NCBI GenBank assembly: GCA_005808475.1
Contig: SYLY01000336.1
Location: 1 to 37,850, forward strand
Source of the DNA: Acidobacteriota bacterium
GTDB lineage: Bacteria; Acidobacteriota; Terriglobia; Bryobacterales; Bryobacteraceae
Direction: 5' to 3'
DNA: 37,850 nucleotides
Every line of letters begins with the position of its first letter. The stretch's first letter is position 1. A program made the translations under genes and the position numbers. The notes below the pieces were generated by a model. That model ran no database searches. It was not told where the DNA came from and saw only the letters and a program-made list of their open reading frames with translations. Below are positions 1-7,485 of the stretch, piece by piece.

Positions 1-29
1 GAGTTGGGCGCCCGGTCCGACGCGAGGTT

Positions 30-99
30 GCACGGTCCTATTGAAGCACCGCGCCGCGGCGCGGAAAGGCAGCGTATGGCTATTCTGGTAGGACCGTGC
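30..99 (+). promoter_or_regulatory. Nested inverted repeat over the arfB start
   Basis: An 11-base arm GCACGGTCCTA (30-40) is perfectly complementary to TAGGACCGTGC (89-99). Between them lies a perfect 16-base palindrome, CCGCGCCGCGGCGCGG (49-64). The 3' arm holds the weak Shine-Dalgarno-like AGGA and the GTG start (96-98) of arfB, so a folded mRNA leader would bury the start site. The repeats are seen directly; a regulatory role is inference. It could instead be a dyad bound by a protein, or a terminator-like structure of an upstream gene outside the window. Confidence 0.5.
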
Positions 100-500
100 C
101 GATCGTCATCCCCGGCTCCGAAACCACGATCAGCTTCATGCGCGCCTCGGGACCTGGAGGGCAGAACGTCAACAAGGTCTCGACGGCCGTCGAGCTGCGT
201 TTTGACATCGCCCAATCCCCTTCGCTCCCCGAGGCAGTGCGGCGGCGGTTATGGGCGTTGGGAGGCAATCGCGTAACGCGGGAGGGCGTTCTGATCATCG
301 TGGCGCGCGAGCACCGGACGCAGGAAGCGAACCGGGCGGAGGCGCTACGGCGGCTCGATGAACTCATCGCGCGGGCGGAGACGGCTCCCAAGCCCCGGCG
401 TGCGAGCCGGCCAACACTGGGTTCGAAGGTTCGGCGGCTGACGGAAAAGACGCAACGGGGTTCGACGAAGAAGCTCCGCGGGCGGCCGGAGGACGAGTGA
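96..500 (+). CDS. arfB: Peptidyl-tRNA hydrolase ArfB (alternative ribosome rescue)
   Basis: The 134-residue protein has the release-factor catalytic motif GGQ in the context ASGPGGQNVNKVSTAVELR (about residues 17-35), followed by a basic, Lys/Arg-rich tail of about 40 residues. This is the arrangement of ArfB/YaeJ/ICT1, which hydrolyses peptidyl-tRNA on stalled ribosomes; the tail enters the empty mRNA channel. The length fits ArfB (about 140) and excludes full-size RF1/RF2, as there are no codon-recognition domains. GTG at 96 is the only start that keeps the conserved N-terminal strand; a nearby ATG (76) is out of frame. The start lies in a strong inverted repeat, described separately. Confidence in the family is high. 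Confidence 0.93.
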   Translation: MPIVIPGSETTISFMRASGPGGQNVNKVSTAVELRFDIAQSPSLPEAVRRRLWALGGNRVTREGVLIIVAREHRTQEANRAEALRRLDELIARAETAPKPRRASRPTLGSKVRRLTEKTQRGSTKKLRGRPEDE

Positions 501-522
501 GGTTACGACCGCCGCCGGCTAG

Positions 523-1098
523 TCATCCAAGCCCCTTTCCGGCCATGATCCGGTCCACGTTCTTCTCGATCCTCGCCTCTCGCGTCTTGCTCTGTTTGGC
601 CGAGGCAAAGTGGAGGAGGTAGCTGCGCTGCCGCCCCGGCGTAAGTGCCATCAAGGCTTTCTCCAGAGCTGGCGACGCCCGCAACCTCAGCGCCAACTCC
701 TCCGGCATTGGGAAATCCGCCGTCTTCTTCAGTGGCACCTTCCGGCCAGCCTTCTCCACCTCCACGGCCTCGAGGATGTAGGCTTCGAGCGAGCGTTCCA
801 GCCCGGCAATCTCGCGCAAATCCTTGAAGCGGATCTGCCGCGCCGATTGCACATTCTCCGTTTGCCGGACCAGGATGCCGTCTCTATCCTCTAGCAGTGC
901 GCCCTTGTGGAATAACAACGCGCAATATTCCTTGAAGCCGTGGATCACCACCACGTTCTTCCCGTCGATCGAGTAGCACGGGCAGCCCCACTTCAGCTCC
1001 TCGGTGAGCCCGCAATCAAGCGCGATTGCGCGAAGCTTCCGGTACGCGTCTTTCCACGGCGTGTCCTTGTCAAAGAACCAGTTGACCTTGGGGTTCAT
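523..1098 (-). CDS. YdeI/OmpD-associated family protein (DUF1801-type)
   Basis: The 191-residue protein begins MNPKVNWFFDKDTPWKD and has the DUF1801-like fold core (WGCPCYS, then VVVIHGFKEYCALLFHKG, about residues 37-68). A C-terminal OmdA/YdeI segment follows with PMPEELALRLRASPALEKA and the Tyr-Leu-Leu-His stretch, ending in a basic helix. This is the architecture of bacterial YdeI proteins, which are linked in some species to envelope or peptide stress but have no settled biochemical role. A GAGGAG Shine-Dalgarno sits 5-6 bases before the ATG. It lies 15 bases downstream of the Kelch gene on the same strand, so the two may be co-transcribed. Cytoplasmic: no signal peptide or membrane segment. 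Confidence 0.88.
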   Translation of the reverse strand: MNPKVNWFFDKDTPWKDAYRKLRAIALDCGLTEELKWGCPCYSIDGKNVVVIHGFKEYCALLFHKGALLEDRDGILVRQTENVQSARQIRFKDLREIAGLERSLEAYILEAVEVEKAGRKVPLKKTADFPMPEELALRLRASPALEKALMALTPGRQRSYLLHFASAKQSKTREARIEKNVDRIMAGKGLG

Positions 1099-1113
1099 GC
1101 ACGCTCCTCGACC

Positions 1114-2793
1114 TTACCGAATATCGGCCACCACGCCGTCCTGACTCCGGACGGCGCCCACTTCCAGCACCACGGGAGCCGCGCCGGACCGCGTGCCCAG
1201 CGGCACCCGCGCGTTAATCTGCATCGTTCCCGCGGTTCCTGGAGTCTGGCCCTTGAACAGAATCTCCGCCTCCGCTCCACCAATCAACAGACGGACTGGA
1301 GCCGCTGGGTCCGGAAACACGTCCACGGCGATCGCCCCCGTTGCGCTCGGTGGGGTCGTCGCGCCTTGTCCGGTTGCGTAGAAGATGAGAATCTCGCCGG
1401 GCTCCGCGGGCTGATCGCGGGACACAAGCGACGCGTCCAGATGCAGGGAGCGCGGAAACAGCTCGGGGCTCGTGGGCTGGACGGAGGTCCGCAAGGTGTT
1501 CCCGGCCGCGCCGCGGTAGCTCACGCGGACTTCGGCTGGTCCCGGCGAGGCTTCGTAGGGGACCTGGATGTTGACTTGGTTCATCCAGGCGAACAGAATC
1601 GGAGCGGGGAGTCCGCCAACCGTGACAGACACACCGGCGGTGTTGAGCGGAAGCCGGCCGGACGCGTCGAATCCCGAGGTGACAGGCGCCTCAGGTCCGA
1701 GACCGCGGCCGAAGATCGACACCAGCTTGCCGGGCGCAAGGGGGAGGATCCGGCTGCTGAACGCGCCCAGAATGCCGTCTTCCGCGATGGCCGGCGAGCC
1801 GGACGGTTCGGCGGAGAGCGGCGGACCATACAGCCACAGATCGCTGCGCCGCGTTCCTCCGGAACTGCCGCCGAAAAAAACGACACCGCCCAACTCGGGC
1901 ACGTACGCGCCTTCATGCCGGTCGATGCTGCCCGGCGTCTCCCCCGCCGGCATCGCCTGCTGCCATGTGCCGGCGGCAGGGTCGAACTCCCACGTATCGG
2001 ACCGGCCGCTTCCGCCTTGTATCACGAGCCGCCGCCGTCCCACATCGAATGCCATGCCATACCACTGCCGTCCAGCCGGCCGCGGCTGCTGCGCGATTTC
2101 GCGCCAGCGGCCGGACGCGATGTCGAACGACCATAGGTCGCCGAGCGGACAGTTGTTAGGGACCGGAGTCCCGCTCGCGCAGCCCCCGTAGAGCAGCATT
2201 TGATCGCCTTGCGGATCGTAGACGGCGTGGTGGAGACAACGGCGCAGCGGACGAGCGGTGGGCGAGACGTCGCGCCACGCTCCGGACGCCAGATCGAGCG
2301 CCCAGGTATCGTCGAACCGTCCGGCGCTGGTGAATCCATGGGAAATCAGCATGCGGCCGCGCGCCGAATCGAATACGCCGGAGTGTCCATACCGCGCGCC
2401 CGGACCCGTCGCCTGGAGCCGGGTCCACGCGGGCGTGTCGACGTCAAGGGTCCAGGTGTCATTGAAGAAACCGATTGCCTGCCCACCAAAGACGACAAGC
2501 CGTCGCCGGGGCGCATCGAAAATCAGCGTGTGACCGAACCGCGCCGGAGGCGGGTTCGGTGCGTCGACCTGGCGCCAGGTTCGGTCCGCGAGCGAGTAGT
2601 ACCACAGGTCGTTCGCTGGACCGCCGGTATCGCCGCCGAACATCCAGATCCGCCGGGATTGCGGATCATAGGCGAGAGCGCCATCGATCCGCGCGGGAGG
2701 CGCGGCCGCGGCGGGAAGCCGCGAATACACGGGGTTTTGAGGCAGCGCGGGCGAGAGCGCGCCGAGAATGAGAAGAGCCAGCCTGAAACGCAT
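1114..2793 (-). CDS. Secreted Kelch-repeat protein with TIGR03437 (Solibacter) C-terminal domain
   Basis: The start is ATG at 2793, giving a 559-residue precursor with signal peptide MRFRLALLILGALSPALPQ; longer in-frame extensions have no signal and low plausibility. Residues about 35-325 hold at least six Kelch blades, each with a Gly-Gly pair and a downstream Asp-x-Trp-x-Tyr/Leu strand (for example WMFGGDTGGPANDLWYYSL), so a beta-propeller is expected. Residues about 345-559 match the acidobacterial TIGR03437 domain: LAPGKLVSIFGRGLGP, the Asn-Gln-Val-Asn-Ile-Gln-Val-Pro core and IFYATGQGATTPP. The ligand is unknown. It is divergent from the Oar-like receptor and upstream of the YdeI gene. 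Confidence 0.9.
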   Translation of the reverse strand: MRFRLALLILGALSPALPQNPVYSRLPAAAAPPARIDGALAYDPQSRRIWMFGGDTGGPANDLWYYSLADRTWRQVDAPNPPPARFGHTLIFDAPRRRLVVFGGQAIGFFNDTWTLDVDTPAWTRLQATGPGARYGHSGVFDSARGRMLISHGFTSAGRFDDTWALDLASGAWRDVSPTARPLRRCLHHAVYDPQGDQMLLYGGCASGTPVPNNCPLGDLWSFDIASGRWREIAQQPRPAGRQWYGMAFDVGRRRLVIQGGSGRSDTWEFDPAAGTWQQAMPAGETPGSIDRHEGAYVPELGGVVFFGGSSGGTRRSDLWLYGPPLSAEPSGSPAIAEDGILGAFSSRILPLAPGKLVSIFGRGLGPEAPVTSGFDASGRLPLNTAGVSVTVGGLPAPILFAWMNQVNIQVPYEASPGPAEVRVSYRGAAGNTLRTSVQPTSPELFPRSLHLDASLVSRDQPAEPGEILIFYATGQGATTPPSATGAIAVDVFPDPAAPVRLLIGGAEAEILFKGQTPGTAGTMQINARVPLGTRSGAAPVVLEVGAVRSQDGVVADIR

Positions 2794-2949
2794 TGCCCAT
2801 ATCATCCCACATGAGTTAGTGCCCGCGGCCGGGCCGTTGTCGCGAGCAAGTTGAGTTCTGAAGACAGGCGCCGCCATCGAACGCGGCGACGCTACGATAC
2901 AATCGGCATGATGGTGGACATCGGCGTCGTACGTCCACACAGGAGCGTC

Positions 2950-5900
2950 ATGACCAGCTTTCGGGCTTCCTCTCTTTTTCTCATTACGGCGCTACTCGCA
3001 CCGGGGCTTTTCGGGCAAAATCGCGGAACCGTCAGCGGCTTCGTCCGCGATCCGTCGGGCGCGATCGTCGCCAACACGAACCTCACGCTGACCGACCAGC
3101 GCACGGGCGCCGTCAGAACCGCGATCAGCGACGCCACCGGCGCCTACCAGATCCTCGGACTGGTCTCTGGCGTCTACACGCTGGGCGCGGAATCGCCGGG
3201 ATTCAAGCGGGTGCGCAATACCGGACTGGTGCTCGAGGTGGATCAGAATCTCCGAAGCGACGTGACGCTCGAAGTGGGCGCCGTCGCCGAGTCGGTGGAA
3301 GTGACGGGCGCGGCGGCGCTCGTCGATACGCGCTCTTCCGAAACCTCCGCCGTGATCGACGGCAAGCGGCTCATGGATCTTCCCGTGAGCGGACGCAACG
3401 TGTTCCGGCTCGCCGCGACGCTGCCCGGGGTGCTGGGAGTGGTGGCGCCGGACAACACCGATCTCGGCGACACGCGATCGGGTCCGCGGATGAACGTCAA
3501 CGGCGCGCGCGGCAACCAAAACTACAACCGCTTCAACGGCACGTATTTCAATAATCCGTCGCGGAACACCGGACTCAACGCGCCGCCGCCCGACGCCGTG
3601 CAGGAGTTCAAAATCCAGACGAGCAACTTTTCCGCCGAAAGCGGACGCAATCCGGGCGCGAACATCACCATCGTGAGCAAGCAGGGCACCAACCAGCTTC
3701 ACGGCGCGGCGTGGGAGTTCCACCGCAACGACAATCTCAACGCCCGGAGCTTCTTCCAGACCTTCCGCCCGCAATTGATCCAGAATCAATTCGGCGCCGC
3801 GGCGGGCGGACCCATCAAACGGAACAAGTCGTTCGTGTTTGGAACATTCGAACTGCTTCGCGATCGCAGGCAGGCCGCCACAACGAATGCGTTCCCGACG
3901 ACGCGGGCCGAGGCGGCGGGCGATTTCTCCGGCCTGCTGCCGGGCAAGCAACTCGTCGATCCCGCCAACAACATGCCATTCGCCGGCAACCGGATTCCAA
4001 CGTCGCGCATCGATCCGGCCACGCGACGGCTGCTCGAGTTCGTGCCTCTGGTGGACGGGGGATTCGTGCAGGCGGTGGGTCCGAACCCGCGCAACTCGGA
4101 GCTGTTCATGATCCGCTCGGACTACATTCTCACGTCGCGCCAGACGCTGTTCGGGCACTACTACCTGAATCAGAACTCCGTGTCGAACCCCGTGCTCGGG
4201 TACGGCTCCACGCTCGCCGGCTGGACCGGGCAAACGCAGAAGCCGCGCTTCCAGAACGCCGGGCTGAACCACACCTGGACGATCGGCCCGAATCTGCTCA
4301 ACCAGATCACGCTCGGATACACGCGGTCGTACTCGCTGAACACGCCGAGCGTCAACCGGCTGCCGGCGGACGTGGGCATCGGCGGAATGCCGCCGTACAC
4401 CGACGGCGGGTCGCCGCAGTTCCAAGTGGCCGGGCGGTTCAACCTCAACTCGGGCGGACCGGTGAAGTTCGTCTCCAACGTCTACCAGTTCCAGGAAAAC
4501 CTGAGCTGGGTCCGCAACCGGCACACGTTCAAGTTCGGCTTCGAGCACATGGACCTCGGGTTCTTTCAATCGTTCCTGGGACCTCCCGTGTTCGCCTTCA
4601 ACGGACAGCGCACCGGCGCCGGAACCGCCACGCGCGGCGATTCGATGGCGGACTTTCTGCTCGGCTCCTACGCGACGCTCGGCGTGACCAACGGAGTTCG
4701 CGTGAATGACGGCGCCAACACGTTCACGGCCGCTTACGCGCAAGACGACTGGAAGTTGCATCCACGCCTCACGGTCAACCTGGGCCTGCGCTACGAACTC
4801 CCGACGCCCTGGGTGGACAAATTCGATCGCATCAACACGGTCGTGCCCGATCTCAACGTACGGTCGGCGAAGATTCCGGCCGCGCCGCCCGGAATGCTGT
4901 TCGCCGGCGATCTTCCGCGCGGCCTGATGAACACCGACAAGAACAACTTCGCGCCGCGCGCCGGATTCGCGTGGGACGTGTTCGGGAACGGCAAAACGTC
5001 GGTCCGCGGCGCTTATGGCCTGTTCTACGACACGTTCAACACCGATACCATCGCCCAGGAGAATCCGCCGTTCGTGGGCGGCCGCCAGACGTTCATCGGC
5101 GGCCAACTCTCGAATCCGTTCGGAAGCATCGGCCGCACGGCGCCGGCCGCGTTCATCGATCCGGCGGCGTTCAGCTTCGTGTTCCCGATCAACGGGCTTT
5201 GGAGCGCCATCGGACGCAACGGGCTCCGGACCACGTACGCGCAGGAGTGGAACCTCAGCCTCGGCCGTCAACTCGGCCGCGAGTACGCCGTCAACATCGC
5301 CTACATCGCAAAGACCGGAACCAAGCTGTTGTCCTATCGTCCGTTCAACGCGGCGCCCTTCATCCCCGGCAACGACGCGCAAGGAAGGCCGTTGTCCACC
5401 GAGGCGAACGCCCCGTCGCGCGTGCCGTTCGTGCCCGGTGTTTACGGCGCCGAAGGCTTCAATCTCGACAATGCATTCACCAGCGCGTTCCACTCCTTCC
5501 AGGCGGAGATGAACAAGCGCTTCTCGAAGGGCTTCCAGTTCAATTCCTCCTACGTGCTGTCGAAGGCGCTGGATACGAGCTCCGCGGTGACGCTCGGCGG
5601 GTGCGTCGCCAATCCGTTCGACACGCGGGCTTCGCGCGGCCGCGCCGATTGGGACCGCCGGCACAACTTCGTGGTGTCGGGCGTGTGGACGCCTCCCATT
5701 CCCGGCAGCCGGAAGAGCTGGATCGGACGCCTGGCGGGCGACTGGAATCTCTCCGGCATCTCGACGGTTCAGAGCGGAGCTCCGGTGACTCCCACCAACG
5801 GGCAGAATCGCGCGCTCGATGGAACCGGCTGCTCCGGTTCCCATCACCCCGACATCATCTCCTCTGAAGTCACGCGCGAGCAGACTTCGCGGACCGACCT

Positions 5901-6195
5901 GATCACCCGCTTCTTCAACACGAGCGCGTTCCAGCTTCCCGCGCCCGGCAGGTACGGCGGTTCGTCGCGCGGCCTGTTCTCCGGACCGGCGAACGTGGTG
6001 ACGGATTTCGCCATTCTCAAGGACTTCGCGATCCGGGAAGAGATGCGCTTTCAGTTCCGGGCGGAGATGTTCAACATCTTCAACCAGGTCAACTTCTCGA
6101 ATCCGATCGCGCAACTGGCCAACCCGCGGTTCGGGCAGATCACGGGTTCGGGCGCCGGACGCACCATGCAGATGGGGTTGAAGTTCCTGTTCTGA
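2950..6195 (+). CDS. Oar-like TonB-dependent outer-membrane protein with carboxypeptidase-regulatory-like domain
   Basis: The 1081-residue protein starts at ATG 2950 with AGGAG five bases upstream; an earlier in-frame start would spoil the signal peptide MTSFRASSLFLITALLAPG. After cleavage, residues about 25-115 form a carboxypeptidase-regulatory-like (CarboxypepD_reg) beta domain (GTVSGFVRDPSGAIVANTNL, GVYTLGAESPGFKRV). A plug-like region follows (LPVSGRNVFRLAATLPGV) and then a long barrel rich in alternating aromatic strands. It ends MGLKFLF; a terminal Phe is the usual outer-membrane insertion signal. Such Oar-like proteins are greatly expanded in Acidobacteria and are thought to bind or import large substrates; the substrate here is unknown. 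A TACAAT box at 2898-2903 could be its -10. No frameshift is seen. Confidence 0.93.
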   Translation: MTSFRASSLFLITALLAPGLFGQNRGTVSGFVRDPSGAIVANTNLTLTDQRTGAVRTAISDATGAYQILGLVSGVYTLGAESPGFKRVRNTGLVLEVDQNLRSDVTLEVGAVAESVEVTGAAALVDTRSSETSAVIDGKRLMDLPVSGRNVFRLAATLPGVLGVVAPDNTDLGDTRSGPRMNVNGARGNQNYNRFNGTYFNNPSRNTGLNAPPPDAVQEFKIQTSNFSAESGRNPGANITIVSKQGTNQLHGAAWEFHRNDNLNARSFFQTFRPQLIQNQFGAAAGGPIKRNKSFVFGTFELLRDRRQAATTNAFPTTRAEAAGDFSGLLPGKQLVDPANNMPFAGNRIPTSRIDPATRRLLEFVPLVDGGFVQAVGPNPRNSELFMIRSDYILTSRQTLFGHYYLNQNSVSNPVLGYGSTLAGWTGQTQKPRFQNAGLNHTWTIGPNLLNQITLGYTRSYSLNTPSVNRLPADVGIGGMPPYTDGGSPQFQVAGRFNLNSGGPVKFVSNVYQFQENLSWVRNRHTFKFGFEHMDLGFFQSFLGPPVFAFNGQRTGAGTATRGDSMADFLLGSYATLGVTNGVRVNDGANTFTAAYAQDDWKLHPRLTVNLGLRYELPTPWVDKFDRINTVVPDLNVRSAKIPAAPPGMLFAGDLPRGLMNTDKNNFAPRAGFAWDVFGNGKTSVRGAYGLFYDTFNTDTIAQENPPFVGGRQTFIGGQLSNPFGSIGRTAPAAFIDPAAFSFVFPINGLWSAIGRNGLRTTYAQEWNLSLGRQLGREYAVNIAYIAKTGTKLLSYRPFNAAPFIPGNDAQGRPLSTEANAPSRVPFVPGVYGAEGFNLDNAFTSAFHSFQAEMNKRFSKGFQFNSSYVLSKALDTSSAVTLGGCVANPFDTRASRGRADWDRRHNFVVSGVWTPPIPGSRKSWIGRLAGDWNLSGISTVQSGAPVTPTNGQNRALDGTGCSGSHHPDIISSEVTREQTSRTDLITRFFNTSAFQLPAPGRYGGSSRGLFSGPANVVTDFAILKDFAIREEMRFQFRAEMFNIFNQVNFSNPIAQLANPRFGQITGSGAGRTMQMGLKFLF

Positions 6196-6201
6196 CCGCA
6201 G

Positions 6202-7485
6202 TCAGCTCAACCGGTCGAGCGGCTGGGTGGCGTCGGCGAACGATCCGATCTCGACGCCCATCCGCCGCGCGATCGACACGAATAGCCGCGCGAATGGCGT
6301 GTGCCCGGAGTAGGCAACCGACCGGCCCGTCCGCAGGGTTCCGCCTCCGCCGCCCGCCAGGATCAGCGGGAGATTGTCGGCGGTGTGCTTGTTGCCGTCG
6401 GCCAAGCCGGAGCCCATCAGCACCATCGAGTGGTCCAGCAGCGTGCCGCCGCCCTCCGGAATCGCGTCCATCTTCGCGAGCAGATACGCCAGTTGCTCGA
6501 CGTGCCAGCGATTGATCGCTTCGTACTGCCGTTTGATCTCCGGACGGTCGCGATGGTGCGACGCCGCGTGCCACTCTTCCGTCACCCCGGGCAGGAACGT
6601 GAAGTTGCCGGTGCAGCCGCCGTTGTCGAACATGAATGTCGCCACGCGCGTCGTGTTGGTCTGGAACGCCAGCACCATCATGTCGAGCATCAACCGCGTG
6701 TGCGGCTCGCGATCCTCCGGACGCCGGCCGGGACGCCGCAACTCGGGGACGTGAGCCGGACGCCAGCGGCCGCCGGTGTCCGAATCCGCGGTTTCCACGC
6801 GCTTCTCGACATCGCGCACCGACTCGAAGAACTCGTCCAGCTTTTGGCTATCCGCCTTGCCGACGGCCGACTTCAGTTCGCGCGCCTGCTCGAGCACCGC
6901 GTCCAGCACGCTCTTGTCCCGCAGCCGCCGCCCGGCGCCGCCGAACAAGCGGTCAAAGGCGAATCGCGGATCGATCTCCTTCGGCGCCGGGCGCGACGGA
7001 GTGGCCCACGAGATGTATGACCGGTAGATCGGCGCCAGATCGAGCTGTGTCATCGAGTCCGGCTTGACGCCGAGGCAGAACGACGGAAGCGGCGTCTGCC
7101 CGCCGATTTTGGCGGCGATCGCCTGGTCGATCGAAGTGCCCACCTCGAGACGGTTGCCCTCCCGCCGGTAGTTCTCCATGCCGGTGAGAAAACCGGAAGT
7201 CTTGCCGTCGTGGCCGCCGCGCTGTTCCAGCCGCTCGTGCCAGAGCCCGCTCGGGACGATCAGCTTGCCCTTCAGCGGGTCGAGTGGACGGAGCAGGCTT
7301 TTCAACTGGAAAGCGGCGCCTTCGCCCGATCCGCCCCATTCCTCCACCTGCACCCCGTTCGGGAAGAAGAGCGCGGCGAAACGCGTGGGCGGAGCCGCGT
7401 CACGGGGAGCCGCTTCGAGCCAAGGCAGGCCCATCGACACGCCCGCCGCCTTCAGGAATCGCCGCCGGTTCCATTGCTTCATCAC
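6202..7485 (-). CDS. DUF1552 domain protein with Tat signal
   Basis: The protein has about 427 residues with an N-terminal twin-arginine signal (NRRRFLKAAG) and the DUF1552 family body: ARFAALFFPNGV-type strand, PSGLWHERLEQRGGHDGKTSGFLTG, and near the C-terminus MVLMGSGLADGNKHTADNLP with GHTPFARLFVSIARRMGVEIG. The family is common in Acidobacteria and Planctomycetes beside heme-c DUF1592 proteins; it is exported folded, and its reaction is unknown. The start overlaps the upstream stop: either GTG at 7485 or ATG at 7482 (sharing TGATG), so translation is probably coupled to the DUF1592 gene. It runs convergently into the Oar-like gene with only six bases between. Confidence 0.9.
   Translation of the reverse strand: MMKQWNRRRFLKAAGVSMGLPWLEAAPRDAAPPTRFAALFFPNGVQVEEWGGSGEGAAFQLKSLLRPLDPLKGKLIVPSGLWHERLEQRGGHDGKTSGFLTGMENYRREGNRLEVGTSIDQAIAAKIGGQTPLPSFCLGVKPDSMTQLDLAPIYRSYISWATPSRPAPKEIDPRFAFDRLFGGAGRRLRDKSVLDAVLEQARELKSAVGKADSQKLDEFFESVRDVEKRVETADSDTGGRWRPAHVPELRRPGRRPEDREPHTRLMLDMMVLAFQTNTTRVATFMFDNGGCTGNFTFLPGVTEEWHAASHHRDRPEIKRQYEAINRWHVEQLAYLLAKMDAIPEGGGTLLDHSMVLMGSGLADGNKHTADNLPLILAGGGGGTLRTGRSVAYSGHTPFARLFVSIARRMGVEIGSFADATQPLDRLS

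Noticed and set aside
2992..6114. 1040-residue open frame antisense to the Oar-like gene
   Set aside because: Very Arg/Glu/His-rich with no family motif or signal; it mirrors the codon bias of the real gene on the other strand.
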